The translations under genes were made by a program, and so were the position numbers. Positions 1 through 9,072 of a stretch of 64,000 nt of DNA are shown in pieces. Under the pieces are notes generated by a model. It saw only the letters and a program-made list of their open reading frames with translations. It did no database searches and was not told the origin of the DNA. Each line of letters starts with the position of its first letter. Positions within the stretch are counted from its first letter, which is position 1. The DNA is from Pseudomonas purpurea (lineage in GTDB: Bacteria > Pseudomonadota > Gammaproteobacteria > Pseudomonadales > Pseudomonadaceae), in contig NZ_CP150918.1 of the NCBI RefSeq assembly GCF_039908635.1, positions 1,612,001-1,676,000 on the forward strand, given 5' to 3'.

Positions 1-1
1 C

Positions 2-550
2 CACTCCAGCGCGTCTCGGGCCTGGTGCGTGGACATCAGCTACGACGCCGACTCTGATGCCACCACCGCCGGAAAACCGGTGCACTATCGTCGCGCGATT
101 GACTCGGTCGATGCCGATCTGGTGTTGTTGATGGATGTACTCGAGCATGTCGATGACGATGTCGGGCTGCTGAAAACCTACGTCGACAAAGTCCCGGTGG
201 GCAGCCGTTTCCTGATCACCGTACCGGCGTTCCAGTTCCTGTGGAGCGGGCACGACGACTTTCTCGAACACAAACGCCGCTACACCCTAAAACACCTCGA
301 GTCGGTGGTGCGCGATGCCGGTTTGCACGTACGCCAGGGCGCCTACTACTTTGGCCTGGTGTTCCCGTTGGCGGCGGGGCTGCGGCTGTTGCCCAAAGGC
401 GCGCAACCTTCGCCACCGCGCTCGCAACTCAAGCGACATCACCCACTGGTCAACTCGTTGCTGAACACCTTGTGCACGCTTGAGCGGCCCTTTATGCGGG
501 CCAATCGCGTGGCGGGCCTGACGGTGTTCTGCCTGGCGGAAAAACGATGA
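2..550 (+). CDS. Class I SAM-dependent methyltransferase, 3' part (5' end outside window)
   Basis: The frame is open to the left edge, so the gene starts outside the window and only about 182 C-terminal residues are present. The segment LLMDVLEHVDDD matches motif-III-like sequence of type 11/23 methyltransferases. It is followed by FLITVPAF and HKRRYT, which are typical of methyltransferases in polysaccharide and glycolipid loci. A hydrophobic stretch (YYFGLVFPLAAGLRLL) lies near the end. The next gene is a GtrA-like flippase, then two DUF6311 membrane proteins, so a role in building or decorating a cell-surface glycan or lipid carrier is likely (inference). The acceptor cannot be told from the sequence. 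An internal GTG near position 29 is not a convincing start. Confidence 0.85.
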   Translation, partial: HSSASRAWCVDISYDADSDATTAGKPVHYRRAIDSVDADLVLLMDVLEHVDDDVGLLKTYVDKVPVGSRFLITVPAFQFLWSGHDDFLEHKRRYTLKHLESVVRDAGLHVRQGAYYFGLVFPLAAGLRLLPKGAQPSPPRSQLKRHHPLVNSLLNTLCTLERPFMRANRVAGLTVFCLAEKR

Positions 551-590
551 CGCCTGCGCGCTGCCGGGCTAAACGCGTGAGTTGCCAGGC

Positions 591-986
591 ATGAACCCGC
601 CGGCCACCTCCGAGCGCTCGGTGCTGATCCGGCGCGCCTTGCGGTTCGGTCTGACCGGGATCGCCGTCACGGCACTCCATGCGCTGGTCGCGGTGCTGTT
701 CATTGAACACGTGCAGGCATTGCCACCACTGGCCAACGGCGTCGCGTTCATCGTCGCCACCGTGGTGTCCTACGTGGTGAATACCACTTGGAGTTTCTCC
801 AGCCGTTTACACGGGCGGACGCTGGCGCGGTTTGTCACGGTGTCGGTCGTGGGTTTTTTCCTGGCGATGCTGGTGGCCTGGATCGCTCAGGTCGCCGGGC
901 TCGACTATCGACTGGGTATTGTCGCCGTGGCGCTGACTCTCCCGGTATTCACCTTTGTACTGCATAACTTCTGGACGTATCGATGA
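591..986 (+). CDS. GtrA family membrane protein (putative polyprenyl-phosphate-sugar flippase)
   Basis: The 131-residue protein has four predicted membrane helices and the family hallmarks: FGLTGIAVTALHALVA at the N-terminus, SYVVNTTWSF in the middle and HNFWTYR at the C-terminus. GtrA/DPMS-type proteins are thought to flip undecaprenyl-phosphate-linked sugars or anchor glycosyltransferases at the inner membrane. I chose ATG 591; a TTG at 582 would add three residues. The stop overlaps the ATG of the next gene by four bases (ATGA), so the two are probably translationally coupled. A mutated copy of this gene's 3' end recurs before the second DUF6311 gene. Confidence 0.88.
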   Translation: MNPPATSERSVLIRRALRFGLTGIAVTALHALVAVLFIEHVQALPPLANGVAFIVATVVSYVVNTTWSFSSRLHGRTLARFVTVSVVGFFLAMLVAWIAQVAGLDYRLGIVAVALTLPVFTFVLHNFWTYR

Positions 987-3088
987 ACCAAGCAGGCAAG
1001 CGTCTGGCGGTCACACTGTTGCCTCTGTTGATGGGCGTTCTGGCATTTCTCATCGTGGTCGGCCCTCGGGCGCTGAACCCTATGAATATTGCCTGGCTGG
1101 ATAACGGCGACCCGGCGACCCATTACCTGGGCTGGGTGTTCTTTCGGCACGCCCCCTGGTCGTTTCCCCTTGGCTTGAACCCAAGTTATGGGCTGGAGTT
1201 GGGCAATGCGATTGTGTTTTCCGATTCCAATCCGTTGTTCGCGCTGTTGTTCAAACCGTTTTCCGCGTGGCTGCCCGAGCCGTTCCAGTACTTCGGCCTG
1301 TGGCTGCTGACGTGTTTTGTGCTGCAAGCCTGGTTTGCCTGGAAGTTGATGGGCCTGCTCACCAGCAACGTCGCATTGCGCCTGCTGGGCGTCGGGTTCT
1401 TCCTGTTTTCACCGGCCATGATTGTGCGAATGGGCATGCACCTGGCGTTGGCGGGGCACTTCCTGATTCTGGCGGCGTTGTACCTGGCATTGCGGCCGGG
1501 TACCGACCGGCGACGTCTGTATTGGGGGCTGTTGCTGACCAGCGCCGCGCTGATTCATGCCTATCTGTTGGCGATGGCGGCGCTGATCTGGATGGGGGAC
1601 CTGCTGGGCCGGACCCTTCAGCGCAAGCTGACGCCGATAGCGGCGGGAGTCGAATGGCTGCTGTTGGTGCTGCTGGTTGGCGTGTGCTGTTGGCAGGCGG
1701 GTTACTTCAGTGTGGGCAGTGGGGTCATGTCGTTTGGTTTCGGGGTGTACCGGGCCAACATGTTGTCCTTTATCGACGTGAACACCTGGTCTTGCGTGTT
1801 GCAGGACATCCCCGGAGTGGTGGGCGACGGTGACGGTTTCGCCTTCCTGGGGTTGGGGGTGATGTTCCTGGCCATATGCGCCCTGGTCGTGCTGCTGCAA
1901 GGCGACCGTCAGGTACTGGGCACGGTGCGCAAGCGCCCGATGCTGTTGCTGGTACTGGTGGGGCTGATGGCGTTTTCGCTGTCCAACAAGGTTGGTGTCG
2001 GTCCCTACGAATTCACCTATCCGCTACCCGAGTGGGCACTGGCCCTGGCGAACGTGTTCCGGGCGTCGGGGCGGATGATCTGGCCGATGATGTACATGGC
2101 GACCTTCGTCGTGCTGTACGTGGTGGTTCGCGGTCACCGTCCGCGCACGGCGATTTACCTGCTGGCGCTGGCGCTGGTGATTCAGGTCGGCGATTCTCGC
2201 GTGGGCTGGGACCTGACGCGCAAGCTGCTGATGGTTTCGCCTGAGTCGAAGTGGAAAAGCCCGATGAAAGATCCGTTCTGGCAGCAGGCGGCGTTGCGGT
2301 ATCAGAACGTTCGCTGGCTCTCGCCGCAGAACTATTCGGCCCATTGGCTGACGCTGGCGGATTACGCCGGCACCCATGGCCTGGCGACGAACGCGGTGTA
2401 CCTGGGACGGGTCGACAATCAGGCGCAGATGGCCGCACAAGCGGAGGCACAGCGTACGATCACGTCGGGCATCTATGATGCCAACACCCTTTACGTGCTG
2501 GAGGAACGGCTGGTGCCGCAAGTGGCGGCCAGCCTTGATCGCTCGGCTCATGTACTGGCCAAAATCGACGGATTGAATGTCTTGGCGCCGGGCTGGAAGC
2601 AGTGCGCCGACTGCCCGGCAGTCGCGAACGCCATTGACCCGCTGCAACTGATTACCGAGTTCAAGCACGGTGAGCGCCAGTCGTTCGAACTCGGCAGCCC
2701 AGCGACGGTTACCCTGGCCACTGGCTGGTCGGGCAACGAACCGTGGGGCACCTGGTCGTTGGGACACGAGGCGGAAATCATTTTCCGACCGTCCGCCATT
2801 GTGCACTCGCTGGTGCTGGAGGCCTCGGCGCTGGTGGGGGCGATGCACCCGCAGCAGCGCGTGGTTATCAGCCTCAATGATGTGCCAGTGCTGTCGACCC
2901 GTCTCACGGAGACGGACGTGAGCACCCTTGAGATCGTCCTGACGCCGCAGGCGCAAGCTGCCATCGCGCGTCAGGGGTATGTGCGCATGCGTTTGCAGTT
3001 TGCCGATGCCGCCAGCCCGCAGGAGTTGGGCATGAGTGTTGATGATCGTCAGATGGCCATGGGGCTGAGGGCGTTGACCGTGCATTGA
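983..3088 (+). CDS. DUF6311 multi-spanning membrane protein, copy 1
   Basis: The 701-residue protein has about ten hydrophobic segments in the first 420 residues and a soluble C-terminal domain (about 430-701). The layout resembles GT-C glycosyltransferases of the ArnT/PMT type. Early loop residues DNGDPATHYLGW and the GLNPSYG and FSDSNP segments are conserved in the downstream paralogue, and the Asp-rich first loop would fit a metal or sugar-phosphate site (inference). The C-terminal part has APGWKQCADC with a CxxC pair. It overlaps gtrA by four bases. Assignment to DUF6311 is from family memory. The function is not established; transfer of a sugar or another group to a surface polymer is the best guess. 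Confidence 0.85.
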   Translation: MNQAGKRLAVTLLPLLMGVLAFLIVVGPRALNPMNIAWLDNGDPATHYLGWVFFRHAPWSFPLGLNPSYGLELGNAIVFSDSNPLFALLFKPFSAWLPEPFQYFGLWLLTCFVLQAWFAWKLMGLLTSNVALRLLGVGFFLFSPAMIVRMGMHLALAGHFLILAALYLALRPGTDRRRLYWGLLLTSAALIHAYLLAMAALIWMGDLLGRTLQRKLTPIAAGVEWLLLVLLVGVCCWQAGYFSVGSGVMSFGFGVYRANMLSFIDVNTWSCVLQDIPGVVGDGDGFAFLGLGVMFLAICALVVLLQGDRQVLGTVRKRPMLLLVLVGLMAFSLSNKVGVGPYEFTYPLPEWALALANVFRASGRMIWPMMYMATFVVLYVVVRGHRPRTAIYLLALALVIQVGDSRVGWDLTRKLLMVSPESKWKSPMKDPFWQQAALRYQNVRWLSPQNYSAHWLTLADYAGTHGLATNAVYLGRVDNQAQMAAQAEAQRTITSGIYDANTLYVLEERLVPQVAASLDRSAHVLAKIDGLNVLAPGWKQCADCPAVANAIDPLQLITEFKHGERQSFELGSPATVTLATGWSGNEPWGTWSLGHEAEIIFRPSAIVHSLVLEASALVGAMHPQQRVVISLNDVPVLSTRLTETDVSTLEIVLTPQAQAAIARQGYVRMRLQFADAASPQELGMSVDDRQMAMGLRALTVH

Positions 3089-3127
3089 TGTGCCCGGTGA
3101 ACGCGTGGTGCCGGGTGGTCAATCGCG

Positions 3128-3171
3128 CCCGGCGTGATGGTTGTATTGCATAACTGACGGACGTACCGATG
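3128..3171 (+). pseudogene. Relic of a gtrA 3' end before DUF6311 copy 2
   Basis: The bases just before the second DUF6311 start copy the end of the gtrA gene that precedes the first. TTGTAxTGCATAACT, then GGACGTAxCGATGA, occur in the same order and spacing at about 956-986 and 3140-3171. In gtrA this encodes the LHNFWTYR tail. In the relic the Phe codon region has become a TGA stop. Similarity extends weakly upstream (CCCGG at 3128). It has no coding function now, but it carries the ribosome-binding context of copy 2. Confidence 0.7.
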
Positions 3172-5265
3172 ACAGAATCAGGCAAGCAACGGGCGATTGC
3201 CCTGATCCCTGTGTTGATGGGTGTATTGGCCTTCTTCATGGTGATCGGCCCCAGGGTGCTGGACCCGCAAAACATTGCCTGGCTGGAAAACGGCGATCCG
3301 GCCACCCACTACCTGGGCTGGGCCTTCTTCCGGCAGTCGCCGTGGACCTTTCCCCTTGGCTTGAACCCCTCCTATGGAATGGAGTTGGGCAACGCGATCA
3401 TCTTCTCGGACTCCAATCCGTTGCTGGCGTTGTTGTTCAAACCGTTTGCGGCGTGGCTGCCTCAGCCGTTCCAGTATTTCGGGTTTTGGCTGTTGGCCTG
3501 TTTCGTCATGCAAGCCTGGTTTGCCTGGAAGTTGCTGGGGCTGGTGACCGACAGCATCGTGCTGCGCATGCTGGGTATCGGGCTGTTTCTGTTTTCCCCA
3601 CCGATGATGCTGCGCATGGGCGCGCACCTTTCCCTGGCCGGGCACTTCCTGATTCTGGCTGCGCTGTACCTGGCCCTGCATCCGCAACTGCAACGGCGTC
3701 GAGGGGTGTGGGGCCTGTTGTTGTCAGTGACTGCGCTGGTGCATGCCTATCTGTTGGCGATGGTCGCGTTGATCTGGCTGGCCGACCTGTTCGGCAAATA
3801 CCTGCTGGGCAAGCTGCCCCGACGTACTGCCGTGACAGAAGGCCTCCTGCTGTTTGGGGTGGTCGGCCTCTGTTGTTGGCAGGCCGGGTATTTCAGCGTT
3901 GGCGCCGGGACCATCTCCGGTGGTTTTGGCGCTTACCGGATGAACCTGTCGGCACTGGTTGATTCCAACGGCTGGTCGTACGTGTTGCAGGACATTCCCG
4001 GTGCGCCGGATGACTACGAGGGGCTCAATTTTCTGGGGTTGGGGGCGATCTTCCTGGCGATTTGCGCACTGGTGATCCTGTTGCAGGGGCGCAGCGGTTT
4101 TGTTGCCGCGGTGCGCCGTCGACCGATGTTGCTGCTGGCGCTGGTGGGGCTGACGCTCTTCGCGATGTCGAACCAGATCGGCTTTGGCCTGTTTGAGTTC
4201 CACTATCCGCTGCCTTCCGTGGTGATCTCGGCGGCCAACGTGTTCCGCGCCTCGGGGCGGATGTTCTGGCCGGTGTTCTACGTGATTCTCTTTGCGATAT
4301 TTTTCCTGGTGGTGCGGGGCAATTCGCCGCGTGCGGCCGTGTGCTTGCTGGCCGTGGCGCTGGTGGCGCAGGTGCTGGACACCCGTGGCGGCTGGCTCGG
4401 CTTGCGCCACAACCGGATGATGGCGCCCGCGTCGGCCTGGGCGACGCCGATGCACGACCCGTTCTGGGCGAGTGCGGCGGCGCACTACCAGAAGATCCGT
4501 TCGCTACAGCCGCAGAACCAACCTGCCGGCTGGAGTGCGATAGCGACCTACGCCAGCCTGCATGGTCTGCCAACCGACGCAGCCTATCTGGGACGCATGG
4601 GTAACAAGGCGCTGAAACAGGCGCGCCGCACGGCCACGCAAGTGCTGGACTCCGGCCAGTACGCGGCTGACGCCTTGTACATTCTTGATACCCGCGCATT
4701 GCAGCAGGGTGGCCAGCACATCAATACCCAGACTGACCTGCTCGCCAGAATCGACGGCTTCATCGTCCTGGCGCCGGGCTGGAAACAGTGTGCCGACTGC
4801 CTGGCAGTGCAGGGCGTGGACAACCCGCTGGCGTTGCTTGCACCGGTCACGCCGGGTGAGCGGCAACTGTTCAATCAGGTGAGCACTCAGTTGGTCAGCG
4901 GTTGGTCCGTGCCGGAAGCGTGGGGCACCTGGAGCAACCAGACCGAGGCCGAGATTGCCCTGCGGGTGTCCGCCCCGGTGCATTCCCTGACCCTCGACGC
5001 GATTGTCTTCGTGCAGCCCAATCACCCGACCCAGGACCTGATTGTCACCATCAACAACGTACAGGCGTTGTCGGCCCGCCTGATCAAGGCTGATGGCAAT
5101 CCCATCGAAATCCCCCTCACCCCGGCGTTGCAGCAAGCCATTGCCGCTGACGGCATGATGCGCATCCGTTTGCAGCTGCCGAATGCGATCAGCCCCAAGG
5201 CATTGGGCATGGGCGGCGATGATCGGCGATTGGGGCTGGGGCTCAAGGCCCTGACCGTGCAGTAA
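3169..5265 (+). CDS. DUF6311 multi-spanning membrane protein, copy 2
   Basis: The 698-residue protein is a close paralogue of its upstream neighbour along its whole length. Shared blocks include ENGDPATHYLGW (DNGDPATHYLGW in copy 1), FPLGLNPSYG, FSDSNPL, LAGHFLILAALYLAL, ANVFRASGRM and APGWKQCADC. The architecture is the same: many N-terminal membrane helices, then a soluble C-terminal domain. The ATG at 3169 sits in a sequence context copied from the 5' junction of copy 1. The 80-bp gap has no terminator, so co-transcription with the upstream genes is likely. The middle region (residues about 200-250 and 430-540) has diverged most, which could mean a different acceptor or donor (inference). 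Confidence 0.85.
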   Translation: MTESGKQRAIALIPVLMGVLAFFMVIGPRVLDPQNIAWLENGDPATHYLGWAFFRQSPWTFPLGLNPSYGMELGNAIIFSDSNPLLALLFKPFAAWLPQPFQYFGFWLLACFVMQAWFAWKLLGLVTDSIVLRMLGIGLFLFSPPMMLRMGAHLSLAGHFLILAALYLALHPQLQRRRGVWGLLLSVTALVHAYLLAMVALIWLADLFGKYLLGKLPRRTAVTEGLLLFGVVGLCCWQAGYFSVGAGTISGGFGAYRMNLSALVDSNGWSYVLQDIPGAPDDYEGLNFLGLGAIFLAICALVILLQGRSGFVAAVRRRPMLLLALVGLTLFAMSNQIGFGLFEFHYPLPSVVISAANVFRASGRMFWPVFYVILFAIFFLVVRGNSPRAAVCLLAVALVAQVLDTRGGWLGLRHNRMMAPASAWATPMHDPFWASAAAHYQKIRSLQPQNQPAGWSAIATYASLHGLPTDAAYLGRMGNKALKQARRTATQVLDSGQYAADALYILDTRALQQGGQHINTQTDLLARIDGFIVLAPGWKQCADCLAVQGVDNPLALLAPVTPGERQLFNQVSTQLVSGWSVPEAWGTWSNQTEAEIALRVSAPVHSLTLDAIVFVQPNHPTQDLIVTINNVQALSARLIKADGNPIEIPLTPALQQAIAADGMMRIRLQLPNAISPKALGMGGDDRRLGLGLKALTVQ

Positions 5266-5340
5266 TGCCAATGCTCCCGGCTGTAGACGCCAGCCGGCAG
5301 GCCTTTCTACACTGCCCGCAGACGTGGACGAGGGCAGCTG

Positions 5341-6276
5341 ATGAATCGCAATGAACTACGCAAGACCGACATCAACCTGATGGTCGTGTTCGAGACGCTG
5401 ATGCTGGAGCGCAACGTGACCCGGGTCGCCGAGAAGCTGTTTCTCGGCCAGCCGACCATCAGCTCGGCGCTCAACCGCTTGCGTACGATGTTCAACGACC
5501 CGTTGTTCATTCGCGTTGGCCACCGGATGGAACCGACGGCGCGGGCCGAGGAAATCATTCAGTACTTGTCGCCGGCGCTGGATTCGCTGTCGGCGGCCCT
5601 GAGCCGGACCCACGATTTTGACCCGGCCAGCAGCACCATGACCTTTCGCATCGGCCTGTCGGACGATGTTGAATTCGGCCTGTTACCGCCGCTCTTGCGA
5701 GCCTTGCGTCAGGAGGCGCCGCAGGTGGTGTTTGTGGTCCAGCATGTCGATTACTGGCGCATCCCCGACCTGTTGGCCTCCGGCGACATCACCGTGGGCA
5801 TCAGCCAGACCCGTGGCCTGCCGGCCAATGCCAAGCGCAAGTTGCTGCGCCATATCCAGCCCAGCGTGTTGCGCGCCGACGCCTCGGACACCCCGCTGAC
5901 CCTGGACGAGTACTGCGCGCGCCCCCACGTGCTGGTGTCGCACACGGCCAACGTCAGCGGGTTCGCCGATGAGTGGCTGGCCGAGATCGGGCGCAAGCGT
6001 CAGGTGGTGTTGTCCGTGCCGCAATACAGCGCCTTGCCGGCATTGCTTGCCGGCACCGACCTGATCGCCAGCCTGCCGGACTACGCCGCCACGGCCATGG
6101 CGGCGTCCGGGTTATTGTTCACCGAGCCGTTCCCCTTCAAGACGCCGACCCTGGACTTGTCCATGGTCTGGTTGAGCCACGTCGACAACGACCCGGCCGA
6201 GCGCTGGTTGCGTTCGCGGCTCGAAGCGTTCATGAGTGAGCGCGGCGAATCGGCAGTGCTCGCAGCGGGCGCTTGA
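5341..6276 (+). CDS. LysR-family transcriptional regulator
   Basis: The 311-residue protein has an N-terminal winged helix-turn-helix: residues about 8-70 with DINLMVVFETLM, NVTRVAEKLFLGQPTISSALNRLR and FIRVGHRMEPT, the NodD/LeuO-like subtype. An effector-binding domain follows from about 90. The ATG at 5341 is preceded by a purine-rich GGACGAGGGCAGC. The LtrA-like gene follows on the same strand 65 bases later and is the simplest candidate target. The inducer cannot be deduced. Confidence 0.9.
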   Translation: MNRNELRKTDINLMVVFETLMLERNVTRVAEKLFLGQPTISSALNRLRTMFNDPLFIRVGHRMEPTARAEEIIQYLSPALDSLSAALSRTHDFDPASSTMTFRIGLSDDVEFGLLPPLLRALRQEAPQVVFVVQHVDYWRIPDLLASGDITVGISQTRGLPANAKRKLLRHIQPSVLRADASDTPLTLDEYCARPHVLVSHTANVSGFADEWLAEIGRKRQVVLSVPQYSALPALLAGTDLIASLPDYAATAMAASGLLFTEPFPFKTPTLDLSMVWLSHVDNDPAERWLRSRLEAFMSERGESAVLAAGA

Positions 6277-6341
6277 TCGTTCGGGGTGGGGCTGCTTTGC
6301 TGTCAGCGTTCTCTCTCAGCCATTGTCCGGAGACCTTTTCC

Positions 6342-7532
6342 ATGAGCAGTTCCCGTTCTTTACTGCGTGGGCGCGGCAGCCACGACAGTGGCAAGGTCGG
6401 CATGGTCGAATTGTTTTTCGACCTGGTGTTCGTGTTCGCGGTGACCCAACTCTCCCATTCCCTGCTCGCGCAGCTGTCGATCACCGGCGCGGTGCAGGTG
6501 GCGTTGATGATGGTGGCGGTGTGGTGGGTGTGGATCTTCACGTCCTGGGTCACCAACTGGCTCGACCCGGAAAAACTGCCGATCCGTCTGGGCCTGTTCG
6601 GGCTGATGGTGGCAGGGCTGCTGCTGTCGTCGTCGATCCCCAAGGCGTTTACCGACAAGGGGTTGTTGTTTGCCGGTGCGTTCGTGTTCATGCAGGTGGG
6701 GCGCACGGTGTTCGCGATCTGGGCGGTGCGTGGCGAGCCGCTGAACATGACCCGCAACTTCCAGCGCATCCTCGCCTGGATGGTGCTGTCCGGGGTGTTC
6801 TGGATCGGTGGCGCGCTGCTGGAAGGTGATCGGCGCCTGGCCTGTTGGGCCGTGGCGTTGCTGATCGAACTGATTTCCCCCTCGCTGTACTTCTGGGTGC
6901 CGGGCCTGGGGCGTTCGACGTTGACGGACTGGAACGTCGAAGGCAATCACATGGCCGAGCGCTGTGGCCTGTTCGTCATCATCGCCCTTGGGGAGTCGCT
7001 GCTGGTGACCGGCGCGACCTTCGCCGAGCTGACCCTGGACGGGCAGTCGCTCAGTGCGTTCCTGATTGCCGTACTCGGCAGCGTGGCGATGTGGTGGGTG
7101 TATTTCGACACCGGCGCCGAGCGCGCTCACCACCGCATCGCCCATTCCGACGACCCCGGGCGTCAGGCGCGGATTGCCTACACCTACTTGCACGTGTTGA
7201 TCGTGGCCGGGGTCATTGTCAGCGCCGTGGCCGATGAACTGGTGCTGGTGCACCCGGGCCATGCCTCGGACGCCGGGATCATCGCCATCATCGCCGGCCC
7301 CTGGCTGTTTCTGCTCGGCAATGCGCTGTTCAAGTTTGTGATGGCCGACCGTATCCTGCCGCCGCTGTCCCATCTGGTAGGGCTGGCATTGTTGCTGGTG
7401 CTGCTGCCGTTTGCGCTCAACCAGCTGTTTTCGGCGCTGCTGCTCGGCGCGCTGACCACCGCGATTCTGATACTGGTGGCCGCGTGGGAAACCCTCGCGC
7501 TGCATGAGAAGGTTACCTTGCCGGGGCACTGA
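6342..7532 (+). CDS. Low temperature requirement protein A (LtrA) family membrane protein
   Basis: The 396-residue protein is very hydrophobic, with about 11-12 membrane helices. The family signature VELFFDLVFVFAVTQLSH lies near the N-terminus, with a polar segment NHMAERCGLFVIIALGES in the middle. I chose ATG 6342 because GGAGA lies nine bases upstream; an earlier in-frame GTG region overlaps the LysR gene. LtrA was named from a Listeria cold-growth mutant, and the biochemical role in Pseudomonas is unknown. Confidence 0.87.
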   Translation: MSSSRSLLRGRGSHDSGKVGMVELFFDLVFVFAVTQLSHSLLAQLSITGAVQVALMMVAVWWVWIFTSWVTNWLDPEKLPIRLGLFGLMVAGLLLSSSIPKAFTDKGLLFAGAFVFMQVGRTVFAIWAVRGEPLNMTRNFQRILAWMVLSGVFWIGGALLEGDRRLACWAVALLIELISPSLYFWVPGLGRSTLTDWNVEGNHMAERCGLFVIIALGESLLVTGATFAELTLDGQSLSAFLIAVLGSVAMWWVYFDTGAERAHHRIAHSDDPGRQARIAYTYLHVLIVAGVIVSAVADELVLVHPGHASDAGIIAIIAGPWLFLLGNALFKFVMADRILPPLSHLVGLALLLVLLPFALNQLFSALLLGALTTAILILVAAWETLALHEKVTLPGH

Positions 7533-7606
7533 ACAGTACCGGGCTGAACCGCGATTTTTCTGTGTTATAGCGACAACTATTCGTACACCCACCCAGGAGC
7601 TTTGCA

Positions 7607-7972
7607 ATGCCTCACCTGCACATGGAATACACCGACAACCTGCCGACGCTCAATCCAGACGTGGCATTGCTGCGCCTCAACCAGGCGCTGGTGGCCTCGG
7701 GGCAGTTTTCTGCGGAGTACGAAATCAAGAGCCGAGCGGTGCAGGTCGCCCGTTTTCGGGTGGGCACCGGGCTTGGGGAACGAGGCTTTGTGCACGTGAA
7801 ACTGGCGCTGCTGAGCGGGCGTTCGCCAGAGGTCAAGAAGCAACTGTCGGACAGCCTGTTGGCGGTCGTGCAGGAGTTGTGCGAATGGCCGGCCGGTGTT
7901 GAGTTGCAGTTATGCGTGGAGATCAAGGACATCGAGCGAGCGTCTTACAGCAAGATCTTCCTCGGCCAATAA
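7607..7972 (+). CDS. 5-carboxymethyl-2-hydroxymuconate Delta-isomerase (CHMI) family protein
   Basis: The 121-residue protein begins MPHLHMEYTDNL. In the CHMI/HpaF family Pro1, exposed by Met removal, is the catalytic base, and the EYTxNL start is typical. The length matches the family (about 125). AGGAGCTTTGCA precedes the ATG. HpaF isomerises CHM in homoprotocatechuate breakdown, but no other hpa genes are nearby. Such orphan copies are common in Pseudomonas and may act on another substrate as tautomerases (inference). Confidence 0.85.
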   Translation: MPHLHMEYTDNLPTLNPDVALLRLNQALVASGQFSAEYEIKSRAVQVARFRVGTGLGERGFVHVKLALLSGRSPEVKKQLSDSLLAVVQELCEWPAGVELQLCVEIKDIERASYSKIFLGQ

Positions 7973-7983
7973 TCCCGACCGGA

Positions 7984-8919
7984 TCAGCTCAAGCCCTGTT
8001 CGGCGCAGGCCTTGAGTACCTGATCGCGTAGCCAGGTGTTAGCGCTGTCCGGGTCGCTGTTCTGGCTCCACTGCATGTTGAGGGTGAAGCCAGGCAAGCC
8101 ATTGGGGGCTTCGCAATGGTTGAAAATCGTGTCTTTGGCCAGCAGCTTCTGGATGCGCCGCGGCAAAGTGAGGATGAAATCGGTGCCGGTGATCATCTTC
8201 AGGGCCGCGCTGTAGCTGTTGGCGCGCGCCACGATCTGCCGTTTGTACGCCTGGCGTGCAAGCCAGCCATCGACCATGTTGGTAGTGGACGTCCATGGCG
8301 TCGGGAACACATGGCGCCGCTCGACAAAGGCTTGCAGGCTGAAGCGCGGTTCAAGCGGCGTCGCGCGTTTATCAAAGACACACACAAGGTCGTCCTCGAC
8401 CAACACCTGTGATTTGAAATCGGGGTGGCTGCGATGAAAGTTCGGCCCGAAACAGATCACCAGGTCGAGGCTGCCATCGCGCAGTTCATCGGCCGGGATG
8501 TCGGTTTCGAGTTTGTGCATGTTGACGATCACCGGCAGGTCGGCAAAGTCGAAATTCTTCAGCAGCCTCGGCAGGATCAGGTGCTCGAAATACTCCGGCG
8601 CGCAAATGTTGAACGTCACGGCCTGACGGGTCGGGTCGAAAGTGGCGGGGCCGGCGTGGCACAGGTTGATGCTTTCCAGAATCTTCAGCACATGGGCGTA
8701 CATGGTGCAGGCTTTGTGCGTGGGACGCATACCCGTGCGGGTATTGATGAACAGATCGTCCTCGAAACTGGTGCGCAGTTTCTTCAGGCAGTAACTCACG
8801 GTGGACTGGCTGACAAAGAGCGCTTCCGACACGCCGGTAACGCTACTTTGCTGATACACGGCGATAAACACCATTAAGTCCTGCATGTCGAGCTTTCTAA
8901 GCAAGTTACTGTTCAGCAT
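7984..8919 (-). CDS. LysR-family transcriptional regulator
   Basis: The 311-residue protein has an N-terminal HTH of the NodD-like type (LRKLDMQDLMVFIAVYQQSS, SEALFVSQSTVSYCLKKLR, FINTRTGMRPT) followed by a substrate-binding domain. The longest frame starts at 9054, but the family alignment favours ATG 8919 (MLNSNLLRKLD), since the 45 extra residues look like upstream leader. It lies 153 bp downstream of the EamA exporter on the same strand and may belong to the end of the cyn region. The target is unknown. Confidence 0.88.
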   Translation of the reverse strand: MLNSNLLRKLDMQDLMVFIAVYQQSSVTGVSEALFVSQSTVSYCLKKLRTSFEDDLFINTRTGMRPTHKACTMYAHVLKILESINLCHAGPATFDPTRQAVTFNICAPEYFEHLILPRLLKNFDFADLPVIVNMHKLETDIPADELRDGSLDLVICFGPNFHRSHPDFKSQVLVEDDLVCVFDKRATPLEPRFSLQAFVERRHVFPTPWTSTTNMVDGWLARQAYKRQIVARANSYSAALKMITGTDFILTLPRRIQKLLAKDTIFNHCEAPNGLPGFTLNMQWSQNSDPDSANTWLRDQVLKACAEQGLS

Positions 8920-9072
8920 CCGTTCCGTCTCGATGACTCCTTGCGCAGGTTGTGCGCAAACGTGTGCGAACGATGCTAACGGAACGATGGTCCCAGGAGA
9001 ATGCCCCGTAGGACCTTTCACGGACAAGTGTGGGACAGAAACTGTAACGAACACGACCTTTGGCTTTTGGGC

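Noticed and set aside
29..550. GTG at 29 as the true start of the first gene
   Set aside because: The frame is open to the left edge, and the remaining length is too short for a class I methyltransferase, so the gene must start outside the window.
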